Origin: Deltaproteobacteria bacterium | GTDB lineage: Bacteria; Myxococcota_A; Polyangia; Haliangiales; Haliangiaceae | Length of the DNA: 55,404 nucleotides | Assembly: GCA_021413675.1 (NCBI GenBank) | Contig: JAIOQA010000470.1 | Coordinates: forward strand, 1-55,404 | Direction of reading: 5' to 3' | Shown here: positions 26,232 to 34,851 of the stretch, piece after piece | Layout of the letters: every line of letters begins with the position of its first letter | Position numbering within the stretch: position 1 is the stretch's first letter | Notes under the pieces: model-generated | What the model was told of the DNA's origin: nothing | What the model saw: the letters and a program-made list of their open reading frames with translations, nothing else | Database searches by the model: none | Position numbers and translations under genes: made by a program

Positions 26232-27605
26232 ATGCGCAGGTGGGCGATGATGGTGGTGAGCTCGCTGCTGCTCGGGGCCTGTCGCGAACCCGCCGCGACA
26301 CCGGTCCCCGCCGCCGACAGCGCCGCGGCAAGCGTCGCGCCCGACGCCGCCCTCGCGCCGCCGCCCGAGATCGAGGCGTGGCTGCGCGCGACCGGCGTCC
26401 CGATCGCCACCGCCGACCCGACGCATGCGCTCGATGATCTGGTGCCGCTGGCGGCGATCGTCGGGGATGCGCACGTGGTGGGCATGGGCGAGGCGACGCA
26501 CGGCACGCGGGAGTTCTTCCAGCTGAAGCACCGCGTGCTGGAGGAGCTGGTCGCGCACGAGGGCTTCACGGTGCTGGCGATGGAGGCGAATCAGCCGGAG
26601 TGCCGGGCGATCAACGCATACATCCTCGGCGGCGACGGCGATGTGCGCGAGCTGCTGCGCGGCATCTACTTCTGGACCTGGGACACCGAGGAAGTCCGCG
26701 CGATGATCGAGTGGATGCGGGCGTGGAACGCGGATCCGGCGCATCGGCACAAGGTGCAGTTCGCGGGCTTCGACATGCAGGAGACGCCGGTGGCGCTCGC
26801 GTCGGTCGAGGCGTTCGTGCGCGCGGTGGATCGCGCGCGCGCGGGCGACCTGTTCGCGCCGCTGGCGCTGTACCGCCTGCGGCATCGGGCGGCGCACGCG
26901 ACCCCGCCCGCGGTGCAGGCGGCGGCGCGGGCAGGGCTCGCGCCGCTGGTGGCGCGGTTCGCGGAGCGCGAGGCGGCGTGGCGGCGCGCGGCGGGCGACG
27001 AAGCGTACGATCGCGCGCGGCAGGATCTCCGCGTGCTCGAGCAGGCGGCGGAGGCGCGCACGGTCACCGATTTCGCGCACACGGTGATCCGCGATCGCGC
27101 GATGGCAGACAATCTCGCGTGGATTCGCGCGCACCAGCCGGCCGGGACGCGCGTGATGCTGTGGGCCCACAACGGCCACATCGCGCGCGACCCAGCGGAG
27201 CACGTCATGGGCGCTCTGCTGCGAGAACGCCTGGGCACGGACTACCTCCCGATCGGCTTCGTCTACGGCGACGGCTCGTTCCAGGCGCGGGAATGGCTCG
27301 GGCCCCACGCGCAGGGCGACCTGCGCGAGTGGACGCAGGGACCGGCGCCCACCGACGATCTCTCGACGCCGTTCACCGCGACCGGCGCGCCGATCCTGCT
27401 CGTCGACCTGCGGCGCGCGCCGGCCGGCGTGGTCGTTGACTGGCTGGCGGCGCCCCATCCGGCGCGCGAGTACGGCGCGCAGTTCACCGACAAGCAACCT
27501 GGGCGCCCGAGCACCGTGCTCACGAACACCTTCGACGCGGTGCTGTTCGTCGCGCACACGACGCGCGCGCGGCCGCTGCCGGGCCCGGTGGTCTACGCAC
27601 CGTAG
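26232..27605 (+). CDS. Erythromycin esterase family lipoprotein
   Basis: The 457-residue protein has a lipoprotein signal (MRRWAMMVVSSLLLGAC) and an Ala/Pro linker, then a complete EreA/EreB-type domain. Seen are GEATHGTREFFQLKHR (catalytic Glu and His region, about residues 86-101), LAMEANQPECRAINAYI, the FWTWDTEEVRAMIEWMR segment, and WAHNGHIARD around residue 315. In this superfamily the conserved His/Glu residues support hydrolysis; only some members open macrolide lactones, and others have unknown substrates. Membrane anchoring suggests an extracytoplasmic substrate. It should not be read as a macrolide resistance gene without evidence. ATG 26232 is chosen for the lipobox; earlier starts lie within the upstream gene. 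Confidence 0.88.
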   Translation: MRRWAMMVVSSLLLGACREPAATPVPAADSAAASVAPDAALAPPPEIEAWLRATGVPIATADPTHALDDLVPLAAIVGDAHVVGMGEATHGTREFFQLKHRVLEELVAHEGFTVLAMEANQPECRAINAYILGGDGDVRELLRGIYFWTWDTEEVRAMIEWMRAWNADPAHRHKVQFAGFDMQETPVALASVEAFVRAVDRARAGDLFAPLALYRLRHRAAHATPPAVQAAARAGLAPLVARFAEREAAWRRAAGDEAYDRARQDLRVLEQAAEARTVTDFAHTVIRDRAMADNLAWIRAHQPAGTRVMLWAHNGHIARDPAEHVMGALLRERLGTDYLPIGFVYGDGSFQAREWLGPHAQGDLREWTQGPAPTDDLSTPFTATGAPILLVDLRRAPAGVVVDWLAAPHPAREYGAQFTDKQPGRPSTVLTNTFDAVLFVAHTTRARPLPGPVVYAP

Positions 27606-27790
27606 TTGCGCGGCATCGGGTGCTCGGCGGAGGTGAGCGCGGTTGAGTTCCGCCGACCGCACGTTGGTGCGCGACTTCGCGCAACCCGACGAGGAAATCG
27701 CGAATCAGGGCTGGCGGCGCGACGCGATTGACCCGATACGCTGAGGGCACGCCTCTTCTGTCTCGCGACCTTCTCGAGGAGTCCCGCGCC

Positions 27791-29962
27791 GTGAAAGCTT
27801 TCCTCGCCCTCGCGCTCGCCACGCTCGCTGCCTGCGAGTCGTCGAACAGCAGCCCCGATGGGCCACCCGGCGGATCCATCGACGCCGGCGTCGATGTCGA
27901 TGCCGCGGGCCCGACGGTCGAGTACGTCACGCTCACCGCCATGGCCAACCGCCTGCTGGTGTCGTCGGACAAGAACGCCGCCGGCGCGCTGGTCGCGGAT
28001 CGCCTCGGCGTCGGCGACTGGGAGCAGTTCGAGATCCTCGACAACGCGGATGGCACGCTGTCGCTGCGCGCGCGATCGAACGGCATGTTCATCGCGCCGG
28101 GCGCGGACGATCGGCTGGTCGCGCAGAGCGCCACGATCGGCACCGCGGAGGAGTTCACGCGCGTCGATCAACCCGACGGCACGTTCGCGCTGCAGGCGGT
28201 GGCGAACGGGCAGTTCGTCAGCACGGACCTCAACCTCGGCGCGGCGCTGTACGCGAACCGGCCGGCGGTGGGTGGCGCGTGGGAGACGTTCTCGCTGACC
28301 CGCCGGCTGCCGCCGTCACCCGCGTCGCCGGACCTCGGGCCCGACGTGCTGGTGTTCGATCCGTCGGTGCCGGTGGCGACCATCCAGGCCCGGCTCGACG
28401 CGCTGTTCGCCAAGCAGGAGAGCAACCAGTTCGGCGGCGAGCGCTACGCGGTGCTGTTCGCGCCGGGGAGCTACGCGGTCGACGCGAACGTCGGCTTCTA
28501 CACCCAGGTCGCGGGGCTCGGCGCCTCGCCCGACGACGTGACGATCACCGGCGCGGTGCACGCAGAGGCCGACTGGTTCCAGGGCAACGCGACCCAGAAC
28601 TTCTGGCGCGAGGCCGAGAACCTCGCGGTGGTCCCGAACGGCGGCACCGATCGCTGGGCCGTGTCGCAGGCGGCGCCGTATCGCCGCATGCACGTGAAGG
28701 GCTCGCTGGCGCTCGACGACAACGGCTGGTCGAGCGGCGGGTTCCTCGCCGACTCGCTGATCGACGGCAACGTCGCGTCGGGCTCGCAGCAGCAGTGGTT
28801 CTCGCGCAGCTCGCAGTGGGGCAGCTGGACCGGGTCCAACTGGAACATGGTGTTCGCGGGCGTGATCGGCGCGCCCGGCGGCACCTGGCCGAACCCGCCG
28901 TACACCGTCGTCGACAAGGTGCCGGTGGTCCGCGAGAAGCCGTTCCTCACCATCGACGGTCAGGGCGACTACCAGGTGTTCGTGCCGGCGCTGCGCAAGG
29001 ACCGCCAGGGCACGTCGTGGGCGAACGGCCCGGCGGCGGGAACCTCGATCTCGATCGCGCAGTTCTACGTCGCGCGGCCGTACGACGACACCGCGGCGAC
29101 GATCAACGCCGAGCTCGCGTCGGGCAAGCACCTGCTCCTGACGCCGGGCGTGTACCACCTCGACGACACGATCCGCGTCACGCGCCCCGACACGGTCGTG
29201 CTCGGCCTCGGCCTCGCGACGCTCGTCCCCGACACCGGCGCGGCGGCGATGTCGGTGGCGGATGTCGACGGCGTGACGATCGCGGGCCTGCTGTTCGACG
29301 CCGGCGCGGTGAGCTCCCCGGTGCTGCTCGAGGTCGGGCCCGCCGGCGCGAGCGCGAGCCACGCCGCCAACCCCACCGCGCTGCACGATCTGTTCTTCCG
29401 CGTCGGCGGCGCGGCCGTCGGCAAGGCCGGCACGAGCCTCGCGATCAACAGCAAGAACGTGATCGGTGACCACTTCTGGATCTGGCGTGGCGATCACTCC
29501 TACGGCGTCGGCTGGACGATGAACACGTCGACCAGCGGCCTGATCGTGAACGGCGACGACGTGACCGTCTACGGCCTGTTCGTCGAGCATCACCAGCAGT
29601 ACCAGACGGTCTGGAACGGCAACGGCGGCCGGGTCTACTTCTACCAGAGCGAGATCCCGTACGACGTGCCGTCGCAGGGCGCGTGGATGAACGGCCCCGT
29701 CAACGGCTACGCCTCGTACAAGGTCGGCAGCGCCGTCACGAGCCACGAGGCCTGGGGCCTCGGCATCTACTGCTTCTTCAACGACAACCCGAGCGTGAAG
29801 CTCGAGAGCGCGATCGAGGCACCGAGCCGGCCCGGCGTGAAGTTCCACGACATGGTGACGGTGTCGCTGGGCGGCAAGGGCGAGATCACCCACGTCGTGA
29901 ACGCGACCGGCAGCGCCGCCAACGGCGGCACCGGCATCGCGCACGTCGCGCAGTTTCCGTGA
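27791..29962 (+). CDS. Secreted right-handed beta-helix lipoprotein with fascin-like N-terminal domain
   Basis: The GTG at 27791 has GAGGAG about nine bases upstream and gives a perfect lipoprotein signal (VKAFLALALATLAAC). A longer TTG start would bury it. The 723-residue product has a Ser/Asp/Gly linker and then a beta-trefoil, fascin/ricin-like domain of about 120 residues (LTAMANRLLVSSDKNAAGAL, LQAVANGQFVSTDLN). A large parallel beta-helix region follows (DVTITGAVHAEADWFQGN, RPDTVVLGLGLATLVPD, VDGVTIAGLLFDAG, VNGDDVTVYGLFVEHHQQYQ). Actinobacterial homologs that I recall are sometimes labelled 'adenylyl cyclase' or 'coagulation factor 5/8', but nothing here resembles a cyclase. A polysaccharide-active or -binding role is likely. 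Confidence 0.8.
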   Translation: MKAFLALALATLAACESSNSSPDGPPGGSIDAGVDVDAAGPTVEYVTLTAMANRLLVSSDKNAAGALVADRLGVGDWEQFEILDNADGTLSLRARSNGMFIAPGADDRLVAQSATIGTAEEFTRVDQPDGTFALQAVANGQFVSTDLNLGAALYANRPAVGGAWETFSLTRRLPPSPASPDLGPDVLVFDPSVPVATIQARLDALFAKQESNQFGGERYAVLFAPGSYAVDANVGFYTQVAGLGASPDDVTITGAVHAEADWFQGNATQNFWREAENLAVVPNGGTDRWAVSQAAPYRRMHVKGSLALDDNGWSSGGFLADSLIDGNVASGSQQQWFSRSSQWGSWTGSNWNMVFAGVIGAPGGTWPNPPYTVVDKVPVVREKPFLTIDGQGDYQVFVPALRKDRQGTSWANGPAAGTSISIAQFYVARPYDDTAATINAELASGKHLLLTPGVYHLDDTIRVTRPDTVVLGLGLATLVPDTGAAAMSVADVDGVTIAGLLFDAGAVSSPVLLEVGPAGASASHAANPTALHDLFFRVGGAAVGKAGTSLAINSKNVIGDHFWIWRGDHSYGVGWTMNTSTSGLIVNGDDVTVYGLFVEHHQQYQTVWNGNGGRVYFYQSEIPYDVPSQGAWMNGPVNGYASYKVGSAVTSHEAWGLGIYCFFNDNPSVKLESAIEAPSRPGVKFHDMVTVSLGGKGEITHVVNATGSAANGGTGIAHVAQFP

Positions 29963-29968
29963 GTGCGA

Positions 29969-30985
29969 TCAGGCCCGCACGATCGCGGCGTGCAGCGCGA
30001 TGAGCGCGTCGATCGTCTCCGGCGGGCGGCGGCCCCAGCCGCACTCGGTGGCGGCGCCGATCCGTGCGCCGATCGCGGGTGCGAGCGCGGCGCGGGCGAG
30101 GTCGAGGCGCGCGCGCGCACCCTCGAGGCCGTCGGTCATGTGCACGACGCCGAGGTACAGCGCGGTCGCCGCGGGCACGGTGAGGGCGGCGAGCGGGGCG
30201 TAGGCCGCGGGCGCGGTCCACGCGCGCGGCACCGGCAGGTGGAGCCAGGCGAGCGGCCGATCGAGCGCGAACAGCATCATCGCGAGGCGGAGGAGCGTGC
30301 CGGCGTCGGGCGGATCGGCGAAGTGCCGGTGGCCGAAGTCGCCGTAGCAGAGGTGCACCCCGAGCGCGACGTCGCGCGGGACCGCGGCGAGCAGCGCCGC
30401 GAGGCGATCGCGCACGCCGCGCTCGACCTCGGCGAAGTGCGCGGGGAAGACCGCGTCGACGAGCGCGACCTCGACCGCGACGTCCCACTGGATCGCGAGG
30501 CGATCGTGCGGGATCGCCGCGCAGATCTGCGCGAGCTCGCCGAGGAGCGCGGCCTGGTAGGCGGGCTCGACGCGGGCGCGATCGCCGGGCGCGACGAACA
30601 CCGTGAGCGGCGCGAGCGGCGTGGGCAGCGAGACCTGGAAGCGGACCGCGGCCGGGATGACGCCGTCCTGCTGGAGGCGCGCGAAGGTCGCGTACGAGGC
30701 GATCGCGGCGTCGGCGTAGCCGAGCGCGCCGAGCGCGGGAGCATCGCGCGTGCCATCGAGGCGCACGAGCTGGCGCCGGAGGTAGCCGCGATCGCCGACG
30801 GGGATGGGCTCGAGCCCGGGCGTGCGGGCGAGCACGGCGTACTGCCACGCGATCCAGTCCTTGCGGACGCCGGTCTCGCCGTCGGGCAAGGTGGCGAGGT
30901 GCGGGCCGAGGGCGCTCGCGACCGTGCGGAACACGGTCTCGGCGTCTGCGAGGGGGATGCTGCCGACGAGGTGGATGCCGGTCAT
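29969..30985 (-). CDS. MetE/UROD-superfamily TIM-barrel protein
   Basis: The 338-residue cytosolic protein starts MTGIHLVGSIPLADAETVF and continues with the family stretch HLATLPDGETGVRKDWIAWQ. It then shows barrel strands (VRFQVSLPTPLA, LAIQWDVAVEVAL, ALGVHLCYGDFGHRHF, YLGVVHMTDGLEGA) and ends with ATECGWGRRPPETID. The Cys and His in HLCYGDFGH and the Cys in ECGWGRR occupy positions like the zinc ligands of cobalamin-independent methionine synthase. It is shorter than MetE and lacks its N-terminal half, so the methyl donor and acceptor are unknown. Its ATG overlaps the stop of the upstream ArsA-type gene (ATGA), so it is the third gene of a coupled operon. Confidence 0.75.
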   Translation of the reverse strand: MTGIHLVGSIPLADAETVFRTVASALGPHLATLPDGETGVRKDWIAWQYAVLARTPGLEPIPVGDRGYLRRQLVRLDGTRDAPALGALGYADAAIASYATFARLQQDGVIPAAVRFQVSLPTPLAPLTVFVAPGDRARVEPAYQAALLGELAQICAAIPHDRLAIQWDVAVEVALVDAVFPAHFAEVERGVRDRLAALLAAVPRDVALGVHLCYGDFGHRHFADPPDAGTLLRLAMMLFALDRPLAWLHLPVPRAWTAPAAYAPLAALTVPAATALYLGVVHMTDGLEGARARLDLARAALAPAIGARIGAATECGWGRRPPETIDALIALHAAIVRA

Positions 30986-32034
30986 GACGCGCTCCTGGTC
31001 GCGACGGGATCGAGATCGCGGCACAGCGACGCGCCGAGCTCGGCGAGCGCGCGCCGCCGCGCGAGGGTGAGGGCGGGGTGGGCCTCGAGCGTGATGAGGG
31101 CGGGCGCCCAGGTCGTGACCGCCGCGATCACCTGGGCCTGGGCCGCGAGCGTCGCGCGCGCGTGGGCGAGGAACGGCTCGGCGCCGCTGGGGGCCACGAG
31201 GGTCGCGAGCTCGGCGGCCACCGTGGGCGGCCACGTGCGATTCACGATCACCGCGCGGGGCGCCAGGCCCTCGGCGCGCAGCGCGTCGTCGATCTCGCGC
31301 GCGGCGGCGCCGCCGGTGTCGCGCGGCGAGGTCACGAGCAAGAGGTCGGCCTCGCCGGACGCGAGCCAGTGGCGGGTGCGCTCGACGCGGCCCAGCATGC
31401 GCTCGAGCGGCGCGCGCACGAGCGCGAAGAACTCGGCGAGGTCGAGGACCATCGGCGCACCGGCGATCGAGGCGAGGCCGCCGAGCACGCGACGCGCTCC
31501 GAAGCGCACGTTGCGGAACCGCCCGTCGCCGACCGCCGCCGCCGCGCGCAGCCAGCGGATCAGCCGGCCCTCGACCAGCGCGGATAGCAAGCGGGGCGCG
31601 CGCACGACGTCGATCGCGGCGACCCCGGGCGCGGTGTCGACGACGAGATCGGTCAGGCCGGGATCGCCTTCGACCCACTCGGCGATGCGCGCCGCCGCGA
31701 TGACGTCGGTGGCGGTGGCCAGGCGATCGCCGAGCGCGGCGAAGAACGGGTTCCGATCGAGGCGCGCGGCCGCGTCCGGCGCGCCCTCCGCGACCCAGCG
31801 GGCGACCGCCTGGTGCGGCTGGACGATCGCCGCGCGCAGGTTGGTGGCGCCGGGCAGCGGCGCGTCGAGATCGGCGAGTTGCACGCCGAGGGTGCGCTGC
31901 AGCTGCCGCGACGGATCGACCCCGAGCAAGCCGACGCGCTGGCCGCCGGCGGCGAGCCCGAGCGCGTAGCCCGCGGCGAGCGTGGTCTTGCCGACGCCGC
32001 CGCCGCCGAGGACGACGTGCAGCCGCGGGCTCAT
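30982..32034 (-). CDS. ArsA-family ATPase lacking the signature lysine
   Basis: The 350-residue P-loop ATPase of the ArsA/Get3/MinD class begins with LGGGGVGKTTLA. The P-loop Lys is present (VGKTT), but the deviant-Walker signature Lys of the family (GKGGVGKT) is Gly. Further marks are the switch-like GVDPSRQLQRTLGVQL, a DTAPGV motif (LVVDTAPGVAAID, about residue 140), and VIVNRTWPP. No CPC-type tail-anchor pocket residues or arsenite cysteines are evident. Both ends overlap neighbours by ATGA, so it is translated together with the second ArsA-type gene upstream and the MetE-fold gene downstream. A heterodimer with the upstream ATPase is likely. Confidence 0.85.
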   Translation of the reverse strand: MSPRLHVVLGGGGVGKTTLAAGYALGLAAGGQRVGLLGVDPSRQLQRTLGVQLADLDAPLPGATNLRAAIVQPHQAVARWVAEGAPDAAARLDRNPFFAALGDRLATATDVIAAARIAEWVEGDPGLTDLVVDTAPGVAAIDVVRAPRLLSALVEGRLIRWLRAAAAVGDGRFRNVRFGARRVLGGLASIAGAPMVLDLAEFFALVRAPLERMLGRVERTRHWLASGEADLLLVTSPRDTGGAAAREIDDALRAEGLAPRAVIVNRTWPPTVAAELATLVAPSGAEPFLAHARATLAAQAQVIAAVTTWAPALITLEAHPALTLARRRALAELGASLCRDLDPVATRSAS

Positions 32035-32969
32035 CGCGCCTCCGCGAACGCCTCGGCCACCGCGCGGACGATCTCCAGCGGTGAGCGACCTGGGAGCTCG
32101 GGCAGCGAGAGCACCGGGCAGGGTGCGGTCCCGCGCAGCGCGCGCTCGACCTCGTTTCTCGCCTCGAGCTCGCCGTGCAGCTCGGCGACCGCCGTGCGCG
32201 TCGACGGCGACAACGGCGCGGCGAGCGCGGGCAGCCACGGCGCCGGGCCGGCGATCGCCGCCGCGCTGCGATTGACGATCAGCGCCAGCGGCGGGCGCGC
32301 GAGGCGCGCGGTGAGGCGCTCGATCAGCGCGGTGGTCTCGTCGGCGACCAGCGGCTCGGGCAGGGTCACGACCAGCGCCCCGACCCGCGCCGGATCCTCC
32401 ATCATGCCGACCACGCGCGCGGTCTCGGTCGCGAGCAGGCCTGCCACGCTCATGCCCGCGACGGTCGCGGGCACGTCGAGCATCGAGGCGCCGTGGCCGG
32501 TGGCGGGCGCGTCGACGATGATGCGATCGAACACGAGGCCGGCCTCGCGCTCGGCCAGCGTGATGAGCCACCAGAGCTGGCCGAGGAAGAACATCTCGGC
32601 CAGGCCGGGCGCGACCGCGAGCATGCGCGCGACCGCGCGCGAGTGGATCACGCTGCGATAGAGGAAGCCCATGTGGAGGTGATCGACGAAGTACGCGCGC
32701 AGCGCCTCGTCGATCGAGAAGTTCTCGACCGCGAGGTGGGGCGCGATCTCGGCGGGCACCGGGCCCGCCGAGGCGGACCCGAACCACGGGCCGATGCAAT
32801 CGGCGACCGCCCATTCGACGATCAGCACCCGCTCGCGCCGCGCGCGCGCCAGGCCGAGCGCCGCCGCGACCGTGCTCCGACCGACGCCGCCCTTCCCGAA
32901 CACGAAAACGATGCGCGGCAGAGCGGCCTCCGCGAACGCTTGCGTCAATTCTTGCTGGCCGGGACCCAC
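32031..32969 (-). CDS. ArsA-family ATPase with P-loop Lys replaced by Arg
   Basis: The 312-residue protein (GTG start at 32969, with GAGGA about 11 bases upstream; TTG at 32948 is an alternative) has FVFGKGGVGRSTVAAALG. The signature Lys (GKGG) is kept, but the P-loop Lys is Arg. Other marks are IVEWAVADCIGPWFG in the switch I position, IIVDAPATGHGASMLDVP (the ArsA/Get3 DAPATGH motif) and ALIVNRSAAAI. It is paired with the downstream ATPase by an ATGA overlap. The defects in the two proteins are complementary (see findings). It diverges from the prenyltransferase gene, with the promoters in the roughly 60 bases between them. Confidence 0.82.
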   Translation of the reverse strand: MGPGQQELTQAFAEAALPRIVFVFGKGGVGRSTVAAALGLARARRERVLIVEWAVADCIGPWFGSASAGPVPAEIAPHLAVENFSIDEALRAYFVDHLHMGFLYRSVIHSRAVARMLAVAPGLAEMFFLGQLWWLITLAEREAGLVFDRIIVDAPATGHGASMLDVPATVAGMSVAGLLATETARVVGMMEDPARVGALVVTLPEPLVADETTALIERLTARLARPPLALIVNRSAAAIAGPAPWLPALAAPLSPSTRTAVAELHGELEARNEVERALRGTAPCPVLSLPELPGRSPLEIVRAVAEAFAEAR

Positions 32970-33027
32970 AACCGGCAGTCCTCGCAAGAACCGTGCACGG
33001 GCAAGCGGCTTGCAGTTACAACGGGGG

Positions 33028-33939
33028 ATGGCTCCCGTCGTCTCGCGCCGCCACATCTGGATTCACCTGATGCTCTACCCCGGGCACACCCTGCCCACCG
33101 CGGCGGCGCCGGTGCTGGTCGGGGTGGGCCTGGCGGCCCACGACGGCGTGTTCGCGCTGTGGCCGATGCTCGCGGCGTTCGTCTGCAGCTGGATGGTCCA
33201 CGTCGGCGGCGTGTTCGTCGACGTCTACCAGCTGGTGTCGCGCTGGCCGGAGGTCCGCGAGCACCCCGAGCTCAATGACGCGGTCGCCAGCGGTGCGCTG
33301 CGGCTGCCGACCCTGAAGCTCGCCGCGATCGCGTGGTTCGTCGGCGCGCTCGTGCCCGGCATCTACCTGTTCCAGGTCGTGGGCCCGCCGGCGATCTGGC
33401 TCGGCATCCTCGGGATCGCCGCGGCCGCATGGTACGCCGCCGGGCCGCGCTCGATGGCCGAGCTGGGCCTCGCCGATCCGGTGTTCTTCGTGATGTTCGG
33501 CGTGGTCGCGGTCGCCGCCACCTATTATGTGCAGGCGGTGGCGATGCACGCGGCGCAGCCGCTGCCGCTGGCCGCGTTCGTCGTCGGGATCCCGATGGCC
33601 GCGATGATCGTGAACGTGCTGGTCATCGACGACCTGCGCGACGTGGAGTTCGACAAGGTGAAGGGCTGGCGCACGACGCCGGTGCGGCATGGTGTCGCCG
33701 GGAGCCGCTACCTGCACCTCGCGCTGACGACGGTCGGGTACGTCGGCCCGATGGTGCTCGCGTGGTACCGCGGCCCGTGGCTCCTGCTGCCGCTGATCAC
33801 GCTGCCGTTCGGCATCGCGGCCGAGCGGGCGGTGTGGACCGCGCCGCGGCGCGAGGAGCTGATCCCGTGGACGCCGCGCTCGGCGTTCCTGTCGATGATC
33901 CACGCCGGGCTGTGCGGGCTCGGGCTCGCGCTGGCGTAG
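33028..33939 (+). CDS. UbiA-family prenyltransferase, MenA-like
   Basis: The 303-residue membrane protein has eight or so hydrophobic helices. The second Asp-rich loop is clear (VLVIDDLRDVEFDKVKGWRT, about residues 200-219), as in 1,4-dihydroxy-2-naphthoate prenyltransferases. The first loop is degenerate: VGGVFVDVYQLVSRWPEVRE stands where NxxxDxxxD is expected. It should transfer an isoprenyl chain from the diphosphate to an aromatic acceptor at the membrane, and menaquinone synthesis is the best guess. No other men or ubi genes lie here. Its ATG follows ACGGGGG directly, which gives a strong but close ribosome site. Confidence 0.8.
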   Translation: MAPVVSRRHIWIHLMLYPGHTLPTAAAPVLVGVGLAAHDGVFALWPMLAAFVCSWMVHVGGVFVDVYQLVSRWPEVREHPELNDAVASGALRLPTLKLAAIAWFVGALVPGIYLFQVVGPPAIWLGILGIAAAAWYAAGPRSMAELGLADPVFFVMFGVVAVAATYYVQAVAMHAAQPLPLAAFVVGIPMAAMIVNVLVIDDLRDVEFDKVKGWRTTPVRHGVAGSRYLHLALTTVGYVGPMVLAWYRGPWLLLPLITLPFGIAAERAVWTAPRREELIPWTPRSAFLSMIHAGLCGLGLALA

Positions 33940-33951
33940 CGCGTCGCCGCG

Positions 33952-34821
33952 TCAGATCGTCGGCGGCGTGCCGGTGCGGCAGGCGACGGCGAGCTTCAGC
34001 CACCACTGCGCCGCGCGACCGTTGCCGTACGTCGTGAGCTCCTCGAGCCGCGCGCCGTGCAGGCGCTCGCAGCGCTCCAGCGCCGCGATGCGTGCCGGGG
34101 CCTCCTCGCCTGGCGTGGTCGCGATGATGTCGGCGAGCACCGCGACGTCGGTGATGGCCTCGTCGTCGTGGGCGGCGAGGGCGGCGAGCACGCGCGATCG
34201 CGGCGGCAGGCCCGCGGCGATGAGCGCGCGCCAGGCCTTGCCGTGGGTGCGCGCGACCACCAGCGCGCGCAGCTCGTCGCCGTAGGGATCGGCGGTGGGG
34301 GCCGCGAGCGCCGCGGCGTCGGCCTCGGTCAGGGTCGACACCAGCGCCGGGTCGTCGGCGAGGAACATCGCGGCGTCGCGCGCGAGATCCTGGTCGCTGC
34401 CGGTCGCGGTCGTGACCAGGAGCGCCGCGCGATCCGCGGGCGCGGCGGCCTTGGCCCACGCCGCGAGCGTCGCGAGCAGCGCGGGCGACGGCGCCTCGAA
34501 GTAGCTCTCGTCGTCGGGGCGGCGGTTCGTGGGCAGGAAGATCAGCGCCGCGCGGCCGGCGCGGAGCCCGATCGCGCACGAGCTGTTGCTCTCGATCGCG
34601 GTCAGGGTCGCACGCGCCGGCCCTTTCAGGCGCCGGGTCACGCGCAGCCGCACCGGGCCGGCGTAGTGCGCGCGGGGGATCGCGCCGACCTTCACGACGG
34701 CGACATCGGGCGACTGATCGAACAGCTCGAAGATCGTCTGGTGGCGCTTGGAGCAGGCGTGCGCGGGGCGCGCGAACGCGCCGAGGACTCCGAGGACGGC
34801 GAGGGCGATCGCGGCGCGCAT
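33952..34821 (-). CDS. Secreted protein with TIMP/NTR-like N-terminal domain
   Basis: The 289-residue product has a Sec signal peptide ending Ala-His-Ala before Cys23, so the mature chain would begin with Cys, as in TIMP-type proteins. The next ~80 residues (VAVVKVGAIPRAHYAGPV, VRLRVTRRLKGPARATL, SNSSCAIGLRAGRAALIFLP) have the strand order and Cys pair of netrin/TIMP-like OB domains. The remainder is Ala-rich and helical, suggestive of HEAT-like repeats (LLATLAAWAKAAAPADRAALL, SRVLAALAAHDDEAITDVAVL). I infer a periplasmic or secreted protein; the substrate is unknown. It is downstream of the next minus-strand gene by 30 bases. Confidence 0.65.
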   Translation of the reverse strand: MRAAIALAVLGVLGAFARPAHACSKRHQTIFELFDQSPDVAVVKVGAIPRAHYAGPVRLRVTRRLKGPARATLTAIESNSSCAIGLRAGRAALIFLPTNRRPDDESYFEAPSPALLATLAAWAKAAAPADRAALLVTTATGSDQDLARDAAMFLADDPALVSTLTEADAAALAAPTADPYGDELRALVVARTHGKAWRALIAAGLPPRSRVLAALAAHDDEAITDVAVLADIIATTPGEEAPARIAALERCERLHGARLEELTTYGNGRAAQWWLKLAVACRTGTPPTI

Positions 34822-34851
34822 GCCGCGAGCATACGCGCGGTCCGGCGTCGA

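Noticed and set aside
26232..27605. Macrolide resistance gene
   Set aside because: The family motif is present, but the protein is a lipoprotein and most family members are not macrolide esterases; no resistance claim is supported.
30982..32034. Arsenite efflux ATPase (arsA)
   Set aside because: No arsB, arsC, arsD or arsR is nearby, and the arsenite-binding cysteines are not evident; only the ATPase fold is supported.
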